From: Lysobacter arvi
GTDB taxonomy: Bacteria > Pseudomonadota > Gammaproteobacteria > Xanthomonadales > Xanthomonadaceae
Length of the DNA stretch: 64,000 nt
Direction: 5' to 3'
Assembly: GCA_031216755.1 (NCBI GenBank)
Contig: JARUHG010000001.1
Span: 1,426,001 to 1,490,000, forward strand
The notes beneath the pieces were generated by a model. It searched no databases and was not told the origin of the DNA. It was given only the letters and a program-made list of their open reading frames with translations. Made by a program: the position numbers and the translations under genes. Positions 23,840-33,012 of the stretch are shown here, piece after piece. Position 1 is the first letter of the stretch. Each line of letters begins with the position of its first letter.

Positions 23840-24042
23840 TGGATTCCCGCCTTCGCGGGACGACCGAAGCAAGACATCGAATCCCGCCTTCGCGGTAACG
23901 ACGGCAGAGAAAGACCGCAACACGCAACGCGCACCACGTCATCCCGCGAACGCGGAGACGCCATGAACGCAGCACCGGGTCGCATCCCTCTCTCTGCGAT
24001 ACGGCGACACGTCCATGGCCTCCCGCCTTCGCGGGAATGACG
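23840..24042. repeat. Four more REP-like palindromes upstream of pstC
   Basis: Reverse-orientation copies (TTCCCGCCTTCGCGGGA type) lie at 23840-23865, 23879-23903 and 24016-24042, and a forward copy at 23937-23959. With the five tandem units, nine palindromes fill the pstS2-pstC gap. They may act on mRNA stability or attenuation between the binding protein and permease genes; this is inference. Confidence 0.8.
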
Positions 24043-24077
24043 ATCCAGAACCCGGAACGGCCACACGAACCCATCGG

Positions 24078-25049
24078 ATGAACGCCACTTCCCTCCCCGC
24101 CGTCGAAGTCCCGAAGTCGCGCGACCACGCCGACGCGCGCCACGACAAGCTGTTCCGCATCGTGCTGACCGGCACGGTGATCTTCGTGCTCGTCGCGCTC
24201 GCCAGCGCCGCGCTGTCGATGCTCTGGGGCGGCCGCCACGTGCTCGAAGCCGAGGGCCTGCGCTTTTTCTTCAGCACCGAATGGAATCCGGTGGAGAACC
24301 GCTACGGCGCGCTCGTTCCGATCTACGGCACCGTCGTCACCGCGCTCATCGCGATGCTGATCGCGGTGCCCGTCAGCTTCGGCATCGCCTTCTTCCTGAC
24401 CGAAGTCGCGCCGCGCTGGGCGCGCGGCCCGATCGGCACGGCGATCGAACTGCTCGCCGGCATTCCGTCGATCATCTACGGCATGTGGGGCCTGTTCGTG
24501 CTCGTGCCGGTCATGACCGAATACGTGACGCCGTGGCTCAACGACCACGTCGGCACGCTGCCGGTCATCGGCGCCCTGTTCCAGGGCCCGCCGCTGGGCA
24601 TCGGCATGCTCACCGCGGGCGTCGTGCTGGCGATCATGGTGATCCCGTTCATCTCGTCGGTGATGCGCGAGGTCTTCCTCACCGTGCCCACGCGCCTGAA
24701 GGAATCGGCGTACGCGCTCGGTTCGACCAAGTGGGAAGTGAGCTGGGACATCGTGCTGCCGTACACGCGCTCGGCGGTGATCGGCGGCATCTTCCTCGGC
24801 CTGGGCCGCGCGCTCGGCGAGACGATGGCGGTGGCCTTCGTGATCGGCAACAGCGTGAATTTCTCCGCCTCGCTGCTCGAACCGGGCACGACGATCGCCG
24901 CGCTGATCGCCAACGACTTCGGCGAAGCGACCGAAACCTACCGCTCCGCGCTGCTGCTGCTGGGCTTCGTGCTGTTCATCGTGACCTTCGTGGTGCTCGC
25001 GATTGCGCGCGTCATGCTGCTCAAGCTCGCCCGCAAGGAGGGCAACTGA
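24078..25049 (+). CDS. pstC: Phosphate ABC transporter permease PstC
   Basis: A 323-residue inner-membrane permease with about six helices. The first is RIVLTGTVIFVLVALASAAL. The EAA-type cytoplasmic loop that contacts PstB is visible as TRLKESAYALGSTKWEVSWD. FLTEVAPRW and LLAGIPSIIYGMWGLFVLVP are typical of PstC. The start is taken at 24078 (MNATSLPAVE). An upstream in-frame start at 24015 would add a peptide translated from a REP palindrome (SRLRGND) and is rejected. No strong ribosome site is seen. The stop overlaps the pstA start. Confidence 0.94.
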   Translation: MNATSLPAVEVPKSRDHADARHDKLFRIVLTGTVIFVLVALASAALSMLWGGRHVLEAEGLRFFFSTEWNPVENRYGALVPIYGTVVTALIAMLIAVPVSFGIAFFLTEVAPRWARGPIGTAIELLAGIPSIIYGMWGLFVLVPVMTEYVTPWLNDHVGTLPVIGALFQGPPLGIGMLTAGVVLAIMVIPFISSVMREVFLTVPTRLKESAYALGSTKWEVSWDIVLPYTRSAVIGGIFLGLGRALGETMAVAFVIGNSVNFSASLLEPGTTIAALIANDFGEATETYRSALLLLGFVLFIVTFVVLAIARVMLLKLARKEGN

Positions 25050-25948
25050 TGAGCGCCCCTACCGCTTCGGTGAAGACCGCGCACGACTTCAAGGTCGCCG
25101 ACGCGCTCTATCGCCGTCGCCGCATCGTCAATGCGGTCTCGCTGGTGCTCGCCTGCGCGGCGGCGCTGTTCGGCCTGTTCTTCCTCGGCTGGATCCTCTG
25201 GACGCTGATCGCCAAGGGCATCGGCGGCATCAACTGGGCGCTGTTCACGCAGAACACGCCGCCGCCGATGCAGGAAGGCGGCCTGATGAACGCCTTCTTC
25301 GGCAGCGCGGTGATGTGCGTCATCGCCATTCTGATCGGCACGCCGCTCGGCATCGCCGCCGGCACCTGGCTCGCCGAATACGGGCACGCGCGCCGGTTCG
25401 GCACGGTGGTGCGCTTCGTCAACGACATCCTGCTGTCGGCGCCGTCGATCGTGCTGGGCCTGTTCGTCTACACGCTGGTGGTGATGCAGACCGGCGGCAA
25501 CTTCTCGGCGCTGGCCGGCGCGATCGCGCTCGCCTTCATCGTGCTGCCGGTGGTGGTGCGCACGACCGACGAAATGCTGCGCCTGGTGCCCGCGCAGATG
25601 CGCGAAGCCGCGCTGTCGCTCGGCGTCCCGCAGTGGAAGGTGATCGTGCAGGTGCTGTACCGCAGCGCCTCGGCGGGCATCGTCACCGGCGTGCTGCTCG
25701 CCCTGGCCCGGATTTCCGGCGAAACCGCGCCGCTGCTGTTCACCGCCTTCGGCAACCAGTACTGGTCGACCAACGTGCTGCAGCCGATGGCCTCCGTGCC
25801 GGTGGTGATGAACCAGTTCGCCGGCAGCCCGTACGAATCGTGGCAGGTGCTGGCGTGGGCCGGCGCGCTCGTGCTCACCGTCTTCGTCCTCCTCATCAGC
25901 CTCGTCGCGCGCGCCATCGTGCTGCGCAACCGGATCAGCCATGACTGA
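25049..25948 (+). CDS. pstA: Phosphate ABC transporter permease PstA
   Basis: A 299-residue permease partner of PstC. It has an N-terminal helix ([20 protein letters not shown]), [16 protein letters not shown], the conserved PstA segment [18 protein letters not shown], and the EAA loop [20 protein letters not shown]. The ATG overlaps the pstC stop (TGATG), and its last 8 bases overlap pstB, so pstC-pstA-pstB are translationally coupled. Confidence 0.95.
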   Translation: MSAPTASVKTAHDFKVADALYRRRRIVNAVSLVLACAAALFGLFFLGWILWTLIAKGIGGINWALFTQNTPPPMQEGGLMNAFFGSAVMCVIAILIGTPLGIAAGTWLAEYGHARRFGTVVRFVNDILLSAPSIVLGLFVYTLVVMQTGGNFSALAGAIALAFIVLPVVVRTTDEMLRLVPAQMREAALSLGVPQWKVIVQVLYRSASAGIVTGVLLALARISGETAPLLFTAFGNQYWSTNVLQPMASVPVVMNQFAGSPYESWQVLAWAGALVLTVFVLLISLVARAIVLRNRISHD

Positions 25949-26801
25949 CCTCTCCAACCTCTCGGGCCTTTCGAGCCGGAACACCGCCATGAACGACGCC
26001 CGCATCGCCCTCGCCACGCCCGAGCGCAACACCGCCGCAACCGCCGCGCCGGTGAAGCTCGCCGCGCGCGGCCTGAACTTCTATTACGACAAGTTCCACG
26101 CGCTGAAGGACATCCACCTGGAAATCCCGGAAAAGCGCGTCACCGCGCTGATCGGGCCGTCCGGCTGCGGCAAGTCCACGCTGCTGCGCATCTTCAACCG
26201 CATCTACGCGCTGTATCCGAAGCTGGAAGCGCGCGGCGAGGTGATCCTCGACGGCGAGAACATCCTGGATTCGCGCTATCCGATGAACCGCCTGCGCAGC
26301 AAGGTCGGCATGGTGTTCCAGAAGCCGGTGCCGTTCCCGATGACAATCTACGAGAACGTCGCCTACGGCATCCGCCACCACGAGAAGCTGTCCAAGGCCG
26401 ACATGGACGCGCGCGTCGAACATGCGTTGCGCCAGGGCGCGCTGTGGGACGAGGTGAAGGACAAGCTCAATGCGAGCGCGCTCGGCCTGTCCGGCGGGCA
26501 GCAGCAGCGCCTGTGCATCGCCCGCGCGGTCGCGCTGCGTCCGGACGTTTTGCTGCTGGACGAGCCGACGTCGGCGCTGGACCCGATCTCCACCAGCCGC
26601 ATCGAACAGCTGGTCGAAGAGCTGAAGAAGGACTACACGATCGTGATCGTGACCCACAACATGCAGCAGGCCGCGCGCGTTTCGGACTTCACCGCCTTCA
26701 TGTACCTGGGCGATCTGATCGAGCACGGCACGACGGACACGATCTTCTCGAATCCGACGAAGCAGCAGACCGAGGATTACATCACGGGCAGGTTTGGGTG
26801 A
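25941..26801 (+). CDS. pstB: Phosphate ABC transporter ATPase PstB
   Basis: A 286-residue ATP-binding subunit. Walker A is GPSGCGKST, the Q loop [12 protein letters not shown], the signature [14 protein letters not shown], Walker [12 protein letters not shown], and the switch His in [14 protein letters not shown]. The Q-loop [13 protein letters not shown] is specific to PstB. About 35 N-terminal residues precede the domain; an internal ATG at 25989 (MNDARIALA) is an alternative start closer to usual PstB length. Confidence 0.96.
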   Translation: MTDLSNLSGLSSRNTAMNDARIALATPERNTAATAAPVKLAARGLNFYYDKFHALKDIHLEIPEKRVTALIGPSGCGKSTLLRIFNRIYALYPKLEARGEVILDGENILDSRYPMNRLRSKVGMVFQKPVPFPMTIYENVAYGIRHHEKLSKADMDARVEHALRQGALWDEVKDKLNASALGLSGGQQQRLCIARAVALRPDVLLLDEPTSALDPISTSRIEQLVEELKKDYTIVIVTHNMQQAARVSDFTAFMYLGDLIEHGTTDTIFSNPTKQQTEDYITGRFG

Positions 26802-26917
26802 GACAGGCCGAACGAATGGCCATGGATGGCCGGGCCGGGCGATCCGAAGCCGATAGAGATCCGCCACGGACGGCAACAGCGCCTTGACTGGAAAGGCATG
26901 AGACGGACACCACACAC

Positions 26918-27628
26918 ATGAGCACCCAGATGCACGACCACATCGTCAAGAGCTACGACGACGAGCAGCGCCGGCTGCTCAACGAAACCCTGCGCATGGG
27001 CGAGATGGCCGCCTCGCAGCTGGAAGCCGCGCTCGACGTGGTCCAGCGCCGCGACGACAAGGCCGCCGAACGCATCATCGCCAACGACGAGGCGATCGAC
27101 GCGCTCGAGCAGGAAGTCAGCCACGACGTCATGAAGCTCGCGCTGCGCGGGCCGATGGCGCGCGATCTGCGCGAGATCCTCGCCGCGATCCGCATCGCGT
27201 CCGACATCGAACGCGTCGGCGATTACGCGGCCAACGTCGCCAAGCGCTCGCTCGCGCTGAACCTGTCGCCGCCGCTGCCGCACGTGAGCGGCCTGCACGC
27301 GATCGGCACGCTGGCGGTGCAGCAGTTGCGCGACGTGCTGGTGGCGTACCGCGACAACAATGTCGAACTCGCCCAGCGCGTGCGCGCCCGCGATGCCGAC
27401 CTGGACGTGGCCTACACCGCGCTGTTCCGCGAACTGCTCACCTACATGATGGAAGACGCGCGCAGCATCACGCCGTGCACGCACCTGCTGTTCATGGCCA
27501 AGAACATCGAGCGCATCGGCGACCACGCCACCAACATCGCCGAGAACGTGTGGTTCCTCGTGCGCGGCGAGGAAGCCCTGCCCCCGCGCGAAAAGCGCGA
27601 CGGCAGTTCGACGACGGCGGCGCCGTGA
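26918..27628 (+). CDS. phoU: Phosphate-specific transport accessory protein PhoU
   Basis: A 236-residue all-helical protein with two PhoU repeats: one around residues 15-100 (LRMGEMAASQLEAALDVVQR, IASDIERVGDYAANVAKRS) and one around 115-210 (LLFMAKNIERIGDHATNIAE). The paired E-x2-R-x-G-D-x3-N motifs coordinate metal clusters. It links PstSCAB to PhoR and lowers Pho signalling when phosphate is plentiful. It closes the pst operon, 116 bases after pstB. phoB and phoR are not in the window. Confidence 0.95.
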   Translation: MSTQMHDHIVKSYDDEQRRLLNETLRMGEMAASQLEAALDVVQRRDDKAAERIIANDEAIDALEQEVSHDVMKLALRGPMARDLREILAAIRIASDIERVGDYAANVAKRSLALNLSPPLPHVSGLHAIGTLAVQQLRDVLVAYRDNNVELAQRVRARDADLDVAYTALFRELLTYMMEDARSITPCTHLLFMAKNIERIGDHATNIAENVWFLVRGEEALPPREKRDGSSTTAAP

Positions 27629-27639
27629 GCGCCTGATTC

Positions 27640-27674
27640 GGGAGTCGGGAGTCGGGAGTCGGGAGTCGGGAGTC
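27640..27674. repeat. Five-copy GGGAGTC heptamer
   Basis: Five perfect GGGAGTC units in tandem just after phoU. Not coding. Slippage-prone; no function visible. Confidence 0.95.
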
Positions 27675-27687
27675 GCCCCGCCTACAA

Positions 27688-27790
27688 CGTCATCCCGGCG
27701 AAAGCCGGGACCCAGGCCCGCAGCGCACAAGCACTCCGCGCCTGCAAACCACCTCTCCGTCATCCCGGCGAAAGCCGGGACTCAGGCCCG
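27688..27790 (+). repeat. Two direct REP-like palindromes
   Basis: Almost identical 33-base copies at 27688-27720 and 27758-27790: CGTCATCCCGGCGAAAGCCG, continuing GGACYCAGGCCCG. Stem CCCGGC-GAAA-GCCGGG. They follow phoU. Confidence 0.85.
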
Positions 27791-27830
27791 TAACGCGCGG
27801 GCGCGCCGACGCGGTGAACCATCACCGCCT

Positions 27831-27927
27831 CGTCATTTCAGCGTAGCTGGAATCCCACTGGCTCTTCGCCGCTCGCTGACGGCACGCGAGCTGAGCAAGA
27901 TGGATTCCAGCTTTCGCTGGAATGACG
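27831..27927. repeat. Inverted pair of a second REP subtype
   Basis: CGTCATTTCAGCGTAGCTGG (27831-27850, then AATCCCA) faces TGGATTCCAGCTTTCGCTGG (27901-27920, then AATGACG). The stem is TTCAGC/GCTGGAA instead of the CCCGCG/CCCGGC stems nearby, while the GTCAT and TGGAT flanks are the same. This marks a distinct subfamily arranged head to head. Confidence 0.75.
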
Positions 27928-28269
27928 GTGGGGCGCAAGTTCGCCGCCCCGGTCGCGGGTGTGCTTTCGGGTTGCGATAAGCCCATCGGCCCTCCATTCG
28001 CCGCACCCGCCACTCCGCTCGGCGATTCCCATGACGAAAGTGGCCATTGCGGCGCCATGCCCACGACTCATGGCCTATGCGCCGCCCCCGCCGATTGCGC
28101 ACAGTTGCGTCTTCGATGGCATCCGCGCCGGAAAACGGTTTCGCGCATGCTGCGCCGCATCAACCGCACGGTTGTTCACCGAACGCTAGCTAACGCCCTG
28201 TCATCGTTCCCAGGCCTGACACCGGGCCATCTCCGCGGGTTCTCCCGCATCGCGCACAGGAGTTCACTC
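27928..28269 (+). other. Region upstream of the RiPP precursor
   Basis: About 340 bases between the repeats and the precursor gene. A longer open frame extends in from 27922 but has no secretion signal or ribosome site. The segment should carry the promoter. AACGCTAGCTAACGC (about 28182-28196) is an imperfect palindrome of unknown meaning. The ribosome site ACAGGAG lies 7 bases before the precursor ATG. No sigma-factor gene is adjacent. Confidence 0.5.
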
Positions 28270-28626
28270 ATGTCCAGCAAGACCAGCAAGACCGTCGTCC
28301 TCGTCGCCGGCGCCGCCCTGGCCGGCGGGATCGCCCTTTCCGGTTCGGCGTTCGCCATGACCGACCTCGCTTCCGGCTACATGGTCAGCGCGGGCGAAGG
28401 CGCGAAGGCCGGCGAAGGCAAGTGCGGCGTGGAGAAGATGGACACCGACAAGGACGGCAAGGTGTCGCAGGCCGAATTCGGCGCTGCCCACAACGGCGAT
28501 ACCAGCAAGTTCGCCACGCACGACGCGAACAAGGACGGCTTCCTTTCCGCCGACGAACTGAAGGCGAAGAAGGGCGACAAGATGGAAGGCAAGTGCGGCG
28601 AGGGCAAGTGCGGCGGCATGGCGTAA
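28270..28626 (+). CDS. EF-hand RiPP precursor with GKCG motifs (HvfA/bufferin-like)
   Basis: A 118-residue exported precursor, predicted substrate of the adjacent MNIO enzyme. Start at 28270 (MSSKTSKTVVLVAGAALAGG) with ACAGGAG upstream. The signal peptide ends near SAFA (residue 29). Two canonical 12-residue EF-hand loops are complete: DTDKDGKVSQAE (58-69) and DANKDGFLSADE (85-96). Cysteines occur only in GKCG motifs, at C52, C109 and C114, the last two as EGKCGEGKCGG near the C-terminus. In the HvfA family EGKCG cysteines are converted to oxazolone-thioamide copper ligands by MNIO enzymes; the same is inferred here. Alone it could be read as a simple calcium-binding protein, but the next two genes argue against that. 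Confidence 0.8.
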   Translation: MSSKTSKTVVLVAGAALAGGIALSGSAFAMTDLASGYMVSAGEGAKAGEGKCGVEKMDTDKDGKVSQAEFGAAHNGDTSKFATHDANKDGFLSADELKAKKGDKMEGKCGEGKCGGMA

Positions 28627-28698
28627 GTGCGAGTCGCTCGCACAGCCCGCACATCCATGTGCGGACGCTTCACGAAGAGCGCCACACGTTGATGGGAA

Positions 28699-29574
28699 AT
28701 GAACGACCTGCCTGACCAGTCGGTCGGACTCGGACTGCGGCGGGCCCTCCTGGGCCCGCTGCGGAACGCGCGTGGATCGGACGGGGATCGCGACTTCGAT
28801 TTCCTCGAATGCGCGCCGGAGAACTGGATCGGCGTCGGCGGCAAGCTGGGCGAGGCGCTGGACGAACTCAGCGCGCGCCACACGATCACCTGCCACGGCC
28901 TGTCGCTGTCGCTCGGCGGGTTCGCGCCGCTGGACGAAACCTTCCTCGCGCGCGTGCGCCGTTTCCTCGATCGCCACCACGTGACGTTGTACAGCGAACA
29001 CCTGAGCTACTGCGCCGACGACGGCCAGCTCTACGACCTGCTCCCGCTGCCGTTCACCGACGAGGCGGTCCGCCACGTGGCCGCGCGCATCCGCCAGACG
29101 CAGGACATCGTCGGGCGCCGCATCGCGGTGGAGAACGTCTCGTACTACGCGACGATGCCGGTCGACCGCGACCAGCAGGCGCTGGACGAAGCGGACTTCA
29201 TCAACGCGGTACTCGAAGAAGCCGACTGCGACCTGCTGCTCGACGTCAACAACGTCTACGTCAACGCCATCAACCATCGCTACGACCCGATCGCGTTCCT
29301 CGATGCGATGCCCGCGCACCGCATCGCCTGCTTCCACGTCGCCGGCCACTTCGATGAAGCCGACGACCTCAAGGTCGACACGCACGGCGCGCCGGTGAAG
29401 GACGCGGTGTGGTCGCTGCTCGGCGAAGCCTACCGCCGCTTCGGTGCGCGCCCCACCTTGCTGGAGCGCGATTTCAACATCCCGCCCTACGCCGAACTGC
29501 TCGGCGAACTGGACGTCGTGCGTCGCCTCATGCGCGAACACGCGCCCCTGCCGCACGCACATGCCCACGCCTGA
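28699..29574 (+). CDS. MNIO family enzyme (DUF692), RiPP-modifying multinuclear iron oxidase
   Basis: A 291-residue TIM-barrel enzyme of the DUF692/MNIO family, which uses two or three iron ions to rearrange cysteine side chains in peptide substrates. Likely metal ligands are visible along the barrel: the His of [13 protein letters not shown], Glu and His of [13 protein letters not shown], Glu of [13 protein letters not shown], Asp/Asn of [15 protein letters not shown], His of [13 protein letters not shown], and Glu of [12 protein letters not shown]. The ATG lies 72 bases after the precursor stop; its last bases overlap the partner gene. It is of the HvfB/BufB type. Confidence 0.92.
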   Translation: MNDLPDQSVGLGLRRALLGPLRNARGSDGDRDFDFLECAPENWIGVGGKLGEALDELSARHTITCHGLSLSLGGFAPLDETFLARVRRFLDRHHVTLYSEHLSYCADDGQLYDLLPLPFTDEAVRHVAARIRQTQDIVGRRIAVENVSYYATMPVDRDQQALDEADFINAVLEEADCDLLLDVNNVYVNAINHRYDPIAFLDAMPAHRIACFHVAGHFDEADDLKVDTHGAPVKDAVWSLLGEAYRRFGARPTLLERDFNIPPYAELLGELDVVRRLMREHAPLPHAHAHA

Positions 29575-30331
29575 CGCACCGGCCCGCCTGCGCGCGCAAC
29601 AACTCGCACTCACCGGCCACCTGCGCGATCCGCAGGCGGCACGCGCGCCCGACGGCGTGGAGGAGCGGCGGCTGGCGATCTACCGCGACCTGGTGTTCAA
29701 CAACCTCGAGAGCCTGCTGGCCGGCAATTTCCCGGTGCTCAAGCAGGTGCTGGGCGACGCCGACTGGCGCGCGCTCGTGCGCGATTTCTTCCGCGTGCAT
29801 CGCGCGCAAACGCCGTTGTTTCCCGAACTCGGCCGCGAGTTCCTGCGCTTCCTCGACGCGCGCGAGAACCGCACGCCGACGCTGCCGCCGTTCGCCGGCG
29901 AGCTGGCGCATTACGAATGGGTGGAGCTTGCGCTGCAGATCAGCGACGCGGAACTGCCGGCGTTCGAGGCCGACGGTGACCTGCTCGACGACGTTCCGGT
30001 GCTGTCGCCGCTCGCCTGGCCGCTGGCGTATGCGTGGCCGGTGCATCGCATCGGGCCGGACCATCGCCCGTCGGTCGCGCCGGACGAGCCGACACTGCTG
30101 CTGGTACGTCGCGGTCGCGACGGCGAAGTCCGGTTCTCGCAGCTGAGCCCGCTGGCGTTCCGGCTGCTGCAGCGACTGGACGAGTCGCCGTCGATGACCG
30201 GACGCGCGCAGCTGGAGGCGCTGGCGGCCGAGGCCGGTCATGCCGACGTCGCGTCGTTCGTGCAGCAGGGCGCTGCACTGCTCGAACAGATGCGGGCGAC
30301 CGGCGTGATTCCTGGCGCGCGACCACGCTGA
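29561..30331 (+). CDS. DUF2063 MNIO partner protein (HvfC/BufC-like)
   Basis: A 256-residue partner that binds the precursor leader and presents it to the MNIO enzyme. The N-terminal DUF2063 domain contains [20 protein letters not shown] and [13 protein letters not shown], then [20 protein letters not shown]; the C-terminal half has a winged-helix-like part ([18 protein letters not shown]). The start at 29561 ([14 protein letters not shown]) overlaps the MNIO gene by 14 bases, so the two are coupled. A DoxX-like fourth gene, common in these clusters, is not present downstream. Confidence 0.9.
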   Translation: MPTPDAPARLRAQQLALTGHLRDPQAARAPDGVEERRLAIYRDLVFNNLESLLAGNFPVLKQVLGDADWRALVRDFFRVHRAQTPLFPELGREFLRFLDARENRTPTLPPFAGELAHYEWVELALQISDAELPAFEADGDLLDDVPVLSPLAWPLAYAWPVHRIGPDHRPSVAPDEPTLLLVRRGRDGEVRFSQLSPLAFRLLQRLDESPSMTGRAQLEALAAEAGHADVASFVQQGAALLEQMRATGVIPGARPR

Positions 30332-30382
30332 TCCCGTCATCCGGGCGGAGGCCGGGTTTTCCCGTCTGCTAACCTTCCGGCC

Positions 30383-31027
30383 ATGCAGAATGCCGACGCA
30401 CCCGCCCCGCCCACCCGCTTGTGCACCCGTTTCCGCGGCTTCCTGCCGGTGGTGGTGGACGTGGAAACCGGCGGCTTCGACTGGACCCGCCATGCGTTGC
30501 TCGAGATCGCCGTCGCGCCGATCGACCTGGACGAAAACGGCCTGCTCGTCGTCGGCGAGATCACCAGCAGCCACGTCGTGCCGGCCGAAGGGTTGGAAAT
30601 CGACCCCAAGTCGCTGGAAGTCACCGGCATCGACATCGACCACCCGTTCCGCGACGCGAAGACCGAGCGTGTCGCGCTGGAAACCGTGTTCGCGCCGGTG
30701 CGCGCAGCGCTCAAGAAGCACGGCTGCCAGCGCGCGATCCTGGTCGGCCATAACGCGCATTTCGACCTGAACTTCCTCAACGCGGCGGTGGCGCGCAGCG
30801 GGCACAAGCGCAATCCGTTCCATCCCTTCAGCGTGTTCGACACGGTGAGCCTCGCCGGCGTCGCCTACGGGCAGACCGTGCTGGCGCGCGCGGTGCAGGC
30901 CGCGGGGCTGTCGTGGAACAGCGAGGAGCAGCACTCGGCCGTATACGACACCGAACGCACCGCGCAGCTGTTCTGCCGCATCGTCAACGCGTGGCCTTCG
31001 CCGGTCCCGCCGATGGTGGCGCCGTGA
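30383..31027 (+). CDS. rnt: Ribonuclease T (DEDDh 3'-5' exoribonuclease)
   Basis: A 214-residue exonuclease that trims tRNA and other stable RNA 3' ends. The Exo motifs are intact: [12 protein letters not shown] (ExoI), [13 protein letters not shown] (ExoII), and [13 protein letters not shown] (ExoIII with the His of DEDDh). [16 protein letters not shown] and the [13 protein letters not shown] region match RNase T specifically. It overlaps the following acetyltransferase by 4 bases. Confidence 0.96.
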   Translation: MQNADAPAPPTRLCTRFRGFLPVVVDVETGGFDWTRHALLEIAVAPIDLDENGLLVVGEITSSHVVPAEGLEIDPKSLEVTGIDIDHPFRDAKTERVALETVFAPVRAALKKHGCQRAILVGHNAHFDLNFLNAAVARSGHKRNPFHPFSVFDTVSLAGVAYGQTVLARAVQAAGLSWNSEEQHSAVYDTERTAQLFCRIVNAWPSPVPPMVAP

Positions 31028-31599
31028 ACGAGGCGCGCACGCCGATGCAATGCATGCTCGCCGGCGAGCTCTATCGCGCCGACGATGCGGAAATCCAGGC
31101 GGCGCAGGCCGCCACGCGCGACTGGCTGGTGCGCTACAACGCTGCGCTGGGCATGACGCCGGCGCAACGCCACGCGCTGCTCGCCGAACGCCTGGGCGCC
31201 GCGGGGGAAGGAAGCGAGATCCGGCCACCGTTCCACTGCGACTACGGGTTCAACCTGCACCTGGGCCGCGGCGTGTTCCTCAATTTCGACTGCGTGATCC
31301 TCGACGTGGTGCGCGTGGAGATCGGCGACGGCACGCAGATCGGGCCCGCGGTGCAGATCTACACCGCCGACCATCCGCGCGATCCGGCGGTGCGCCGCGA
31401 CGGCTGGGAATTCGGCAAACCCGTCCGCATCGGCCGCAACGTGTGGATCGGCGGCGGCGCGATCCTGCTGCCGGGCGTGACCATCGGCGACGATGCGCTC
31501 ATCGGCGCCGGCAGCGTGGTCACACGCGATGTTCCCCCCGGCGCCACCGTCGCCGGCAATCCGGCGCGCGTCGTGTCCAAGGGCGAAGCCGGGCGCTGA
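31024..31599 (+). CDS. Maltose/galactoside O-acetyltransferase family protein
   Basis: A 191-residue left-handed beta-helix acetyltransferase. The start is taken as the GTG at 31024, which overlaps the rnt stop (GTGA); an ATG at 31045 ([14 protein letters not shown]) matches the usual N-terminus and is the alternative. The N-terminal [20 protein letters not shown] and the hexapeptide repeats are typical of Maa/LacA, as are the catalytic His in YTADHPRDP and the tail segment [32 protein letters not shown]. It transfers acetyl from acetyl-CoA to a sugar. Confidence 0.93.
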   Translation: MNEARTPMQCMLAGELYRADDAEIQAAQAATRDWLVRYNAALGMTPAQRHALLAERLGAAGEGSEIRPPFHCDYGFNLHLGRGVFLNFDCVILDVVRVEIGDGTQIGPAVQIYTADHPRDPAVRRDGWEFGKPVRIGRNVWIGGGAILLPGVTIGDDALIGAGSVVTRDVPPGATVAGNPARVVSKGEAGR

Positions 31600-31892
31600 C
31601 GACGCAGGTTGCGGATTCGCCCGGATTGTTTCGCGCGATGCAACGCGGCGCTGCCCCGCCGGGGCATTCAAGCCGTGCGCGGCGGCGCCGATAATGCCTG
31701 CGCGCGATCGCATCGCCTCGGCCGGCACTCGCGGCATCGACGCTTGAAACCGTTTTAAAGAATCGCTGCTGGAATGCTCCGTCGCAGGCGATGTCTCGCG
31801 GTTGCGCGAACGTCAATGCGATCATTTCGCACCCCATCGTCGGTCCCGCGCGTGTCCGCGACCGCGCCGCCGTCGCCAGACTGGATATCCCC

Positions 31893-32954
31893 ATGAACCG
31901 TTCCGGATGGCTGTTTCCGGCCGTTTTGCCGTTCGTCCTGCTCCTTGCCTTCGCCAATCCCGCGCAGGCCGAAGGCCGCGCCGATTGCACGCACGGCCCC
32001 ACGCGCCTGCCGCCCATCGTCAACCTGCGCGTGGACAACGACCTGCTCGGCGGGCAGGACCAGGGTTATAGCAACGGCGTGCAGCTGACGCTGGTGTCGC
32101 CGAACCTGCGCGATTACACCGACGACCCGTGCATCCCGCGCCTGGCGCGCTGGGTCAACCGGCGCCTGGAAGCGTTGCAGCCGGCGACATTCGAGCAGCA
32201 GAACATGATCGCCACGTTCTCGCAGGGCATCTTCACGCCGACCGATTTCAGCCGCGCCGACCTGATCGAGGACGACCGCCCGTACGCCGCCGCGCTGCTG
32301 GTCGGCCTGGGCTACAACGCGCGCGAAGGCAATACCCTGCGCACCACGCAGTTGCAGTTCGGCGTCGTCGGCCCGGCGGCGCTCGGCGAGCAGGCGCAGG
32401 ACGCGGTGCATTCGATCACCGGCAGCGAGAAGTTCCAGGGCTGGGACAACCAGCTGGAGAACGAGCCGGTCTTCCGCATCGTCCACGAACGCATGCGGCG
32501 CTTCTCGCCGAACGACGGCGTGCGCGGCTGGGGCTGGGACATGATCGCCCACTACGGCGGCAGCTTCGGCAACCTGGCCACGTACGCGAACGCCGGCGCC
32601 GAGTTCCGGTTCGGCCGCAACCTCCCCGACGATTTTGGCAGCACGCCGCTGCGCCCCGCCGGCGAGAACACCGCGCCCACGCGCGAGCCGCAGAGCCAGT
32701 ACACGCCCGGCGCGCATCTGTTCCTGACGATGGATGCGCGCTGGGTGTTGTGGGACATCACGCTGGACGGCAACGCCTTCCGCGACAGCCACAGCGTCGA
32801 CAAGCGCCACGCCGTGGCGAACGTCGGCTACGGCGTCGCGGTGATGTTCCATCGCTGGAAATACGCGCTCGCGCGATACCACGGCACCCGCGAGTTCGAC
32901 GGGCAACGCGAGACGCCGGTGTTCGGCAGCTTCACCATCAGCCGCGCGTTCTGA
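31893..32954 (+). CDS. LpxR-like lipid A 3'-O-deacylase, outer membrane
   Basis: A 353-residue outer-membrane enzyme of the LpxR (DUF2219) family, which removes the 3'-acyloxyacyl group of lipid A. The start at 31893 (MNRSGWLFPAVLPFVLLLAF) gives a signal peptide ending at AQA; the frame is open further upstream but without a signal. Family motifs: RVDNDLLGGQDQGYSNGVQL, SQGIFTPTDFSRADLIEDDR with PYAAALLVGLGYN, and a final aromatic strand ending SFTISRAF. About 290 bases of gene-free sequence precede it, in which I see no clear signal. Confidence 0.9.
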   Translation: MNRSGWLFPAVLPFVLLLAFANPAQAEGRADCTHGPTRLPPIVNLRVDNDLLGGQDQGYSNGVQLTLVSPNLRDYTDDPCIPRLARWVNRRLEALQPATFEQQNMIATFSQGIFTPTDFSRADLIEDDRPYAAALLVGLGYNAREGNTLRTTQLQFGVVGPAALGEQAQDAVHSITGSEKFQGWDNQLENEPVFRIVHERMRRFSPNDGVRGWGWDMIAHYGGSFGNLATYANAGAEFRFGRNLPDDFGSTPLRPAGENTAPTREPQSQYTPGAHLFLTMDARWVLWDITLDGNAFRDSHSVDKRHAVANVGYGVAVMFHRWKYALARYHGTREFDGQRETPVFGSFTISRAF

Positions 32955-33012
32955 TTCGCGGCCGTCGTCCCGCGACGACCGGGATCGATGCGCATCCGTG
33001 GTGGTGGTGACG

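Noticed and set aside
28270-28626. A plain calmodulin-like EF-hand protein
   Set aside because: The three GKCG motifs and the adjoining MNIO and DUF2063 genes point to a modified peptide; EF-hands alone do not explain the cysteine pattern.
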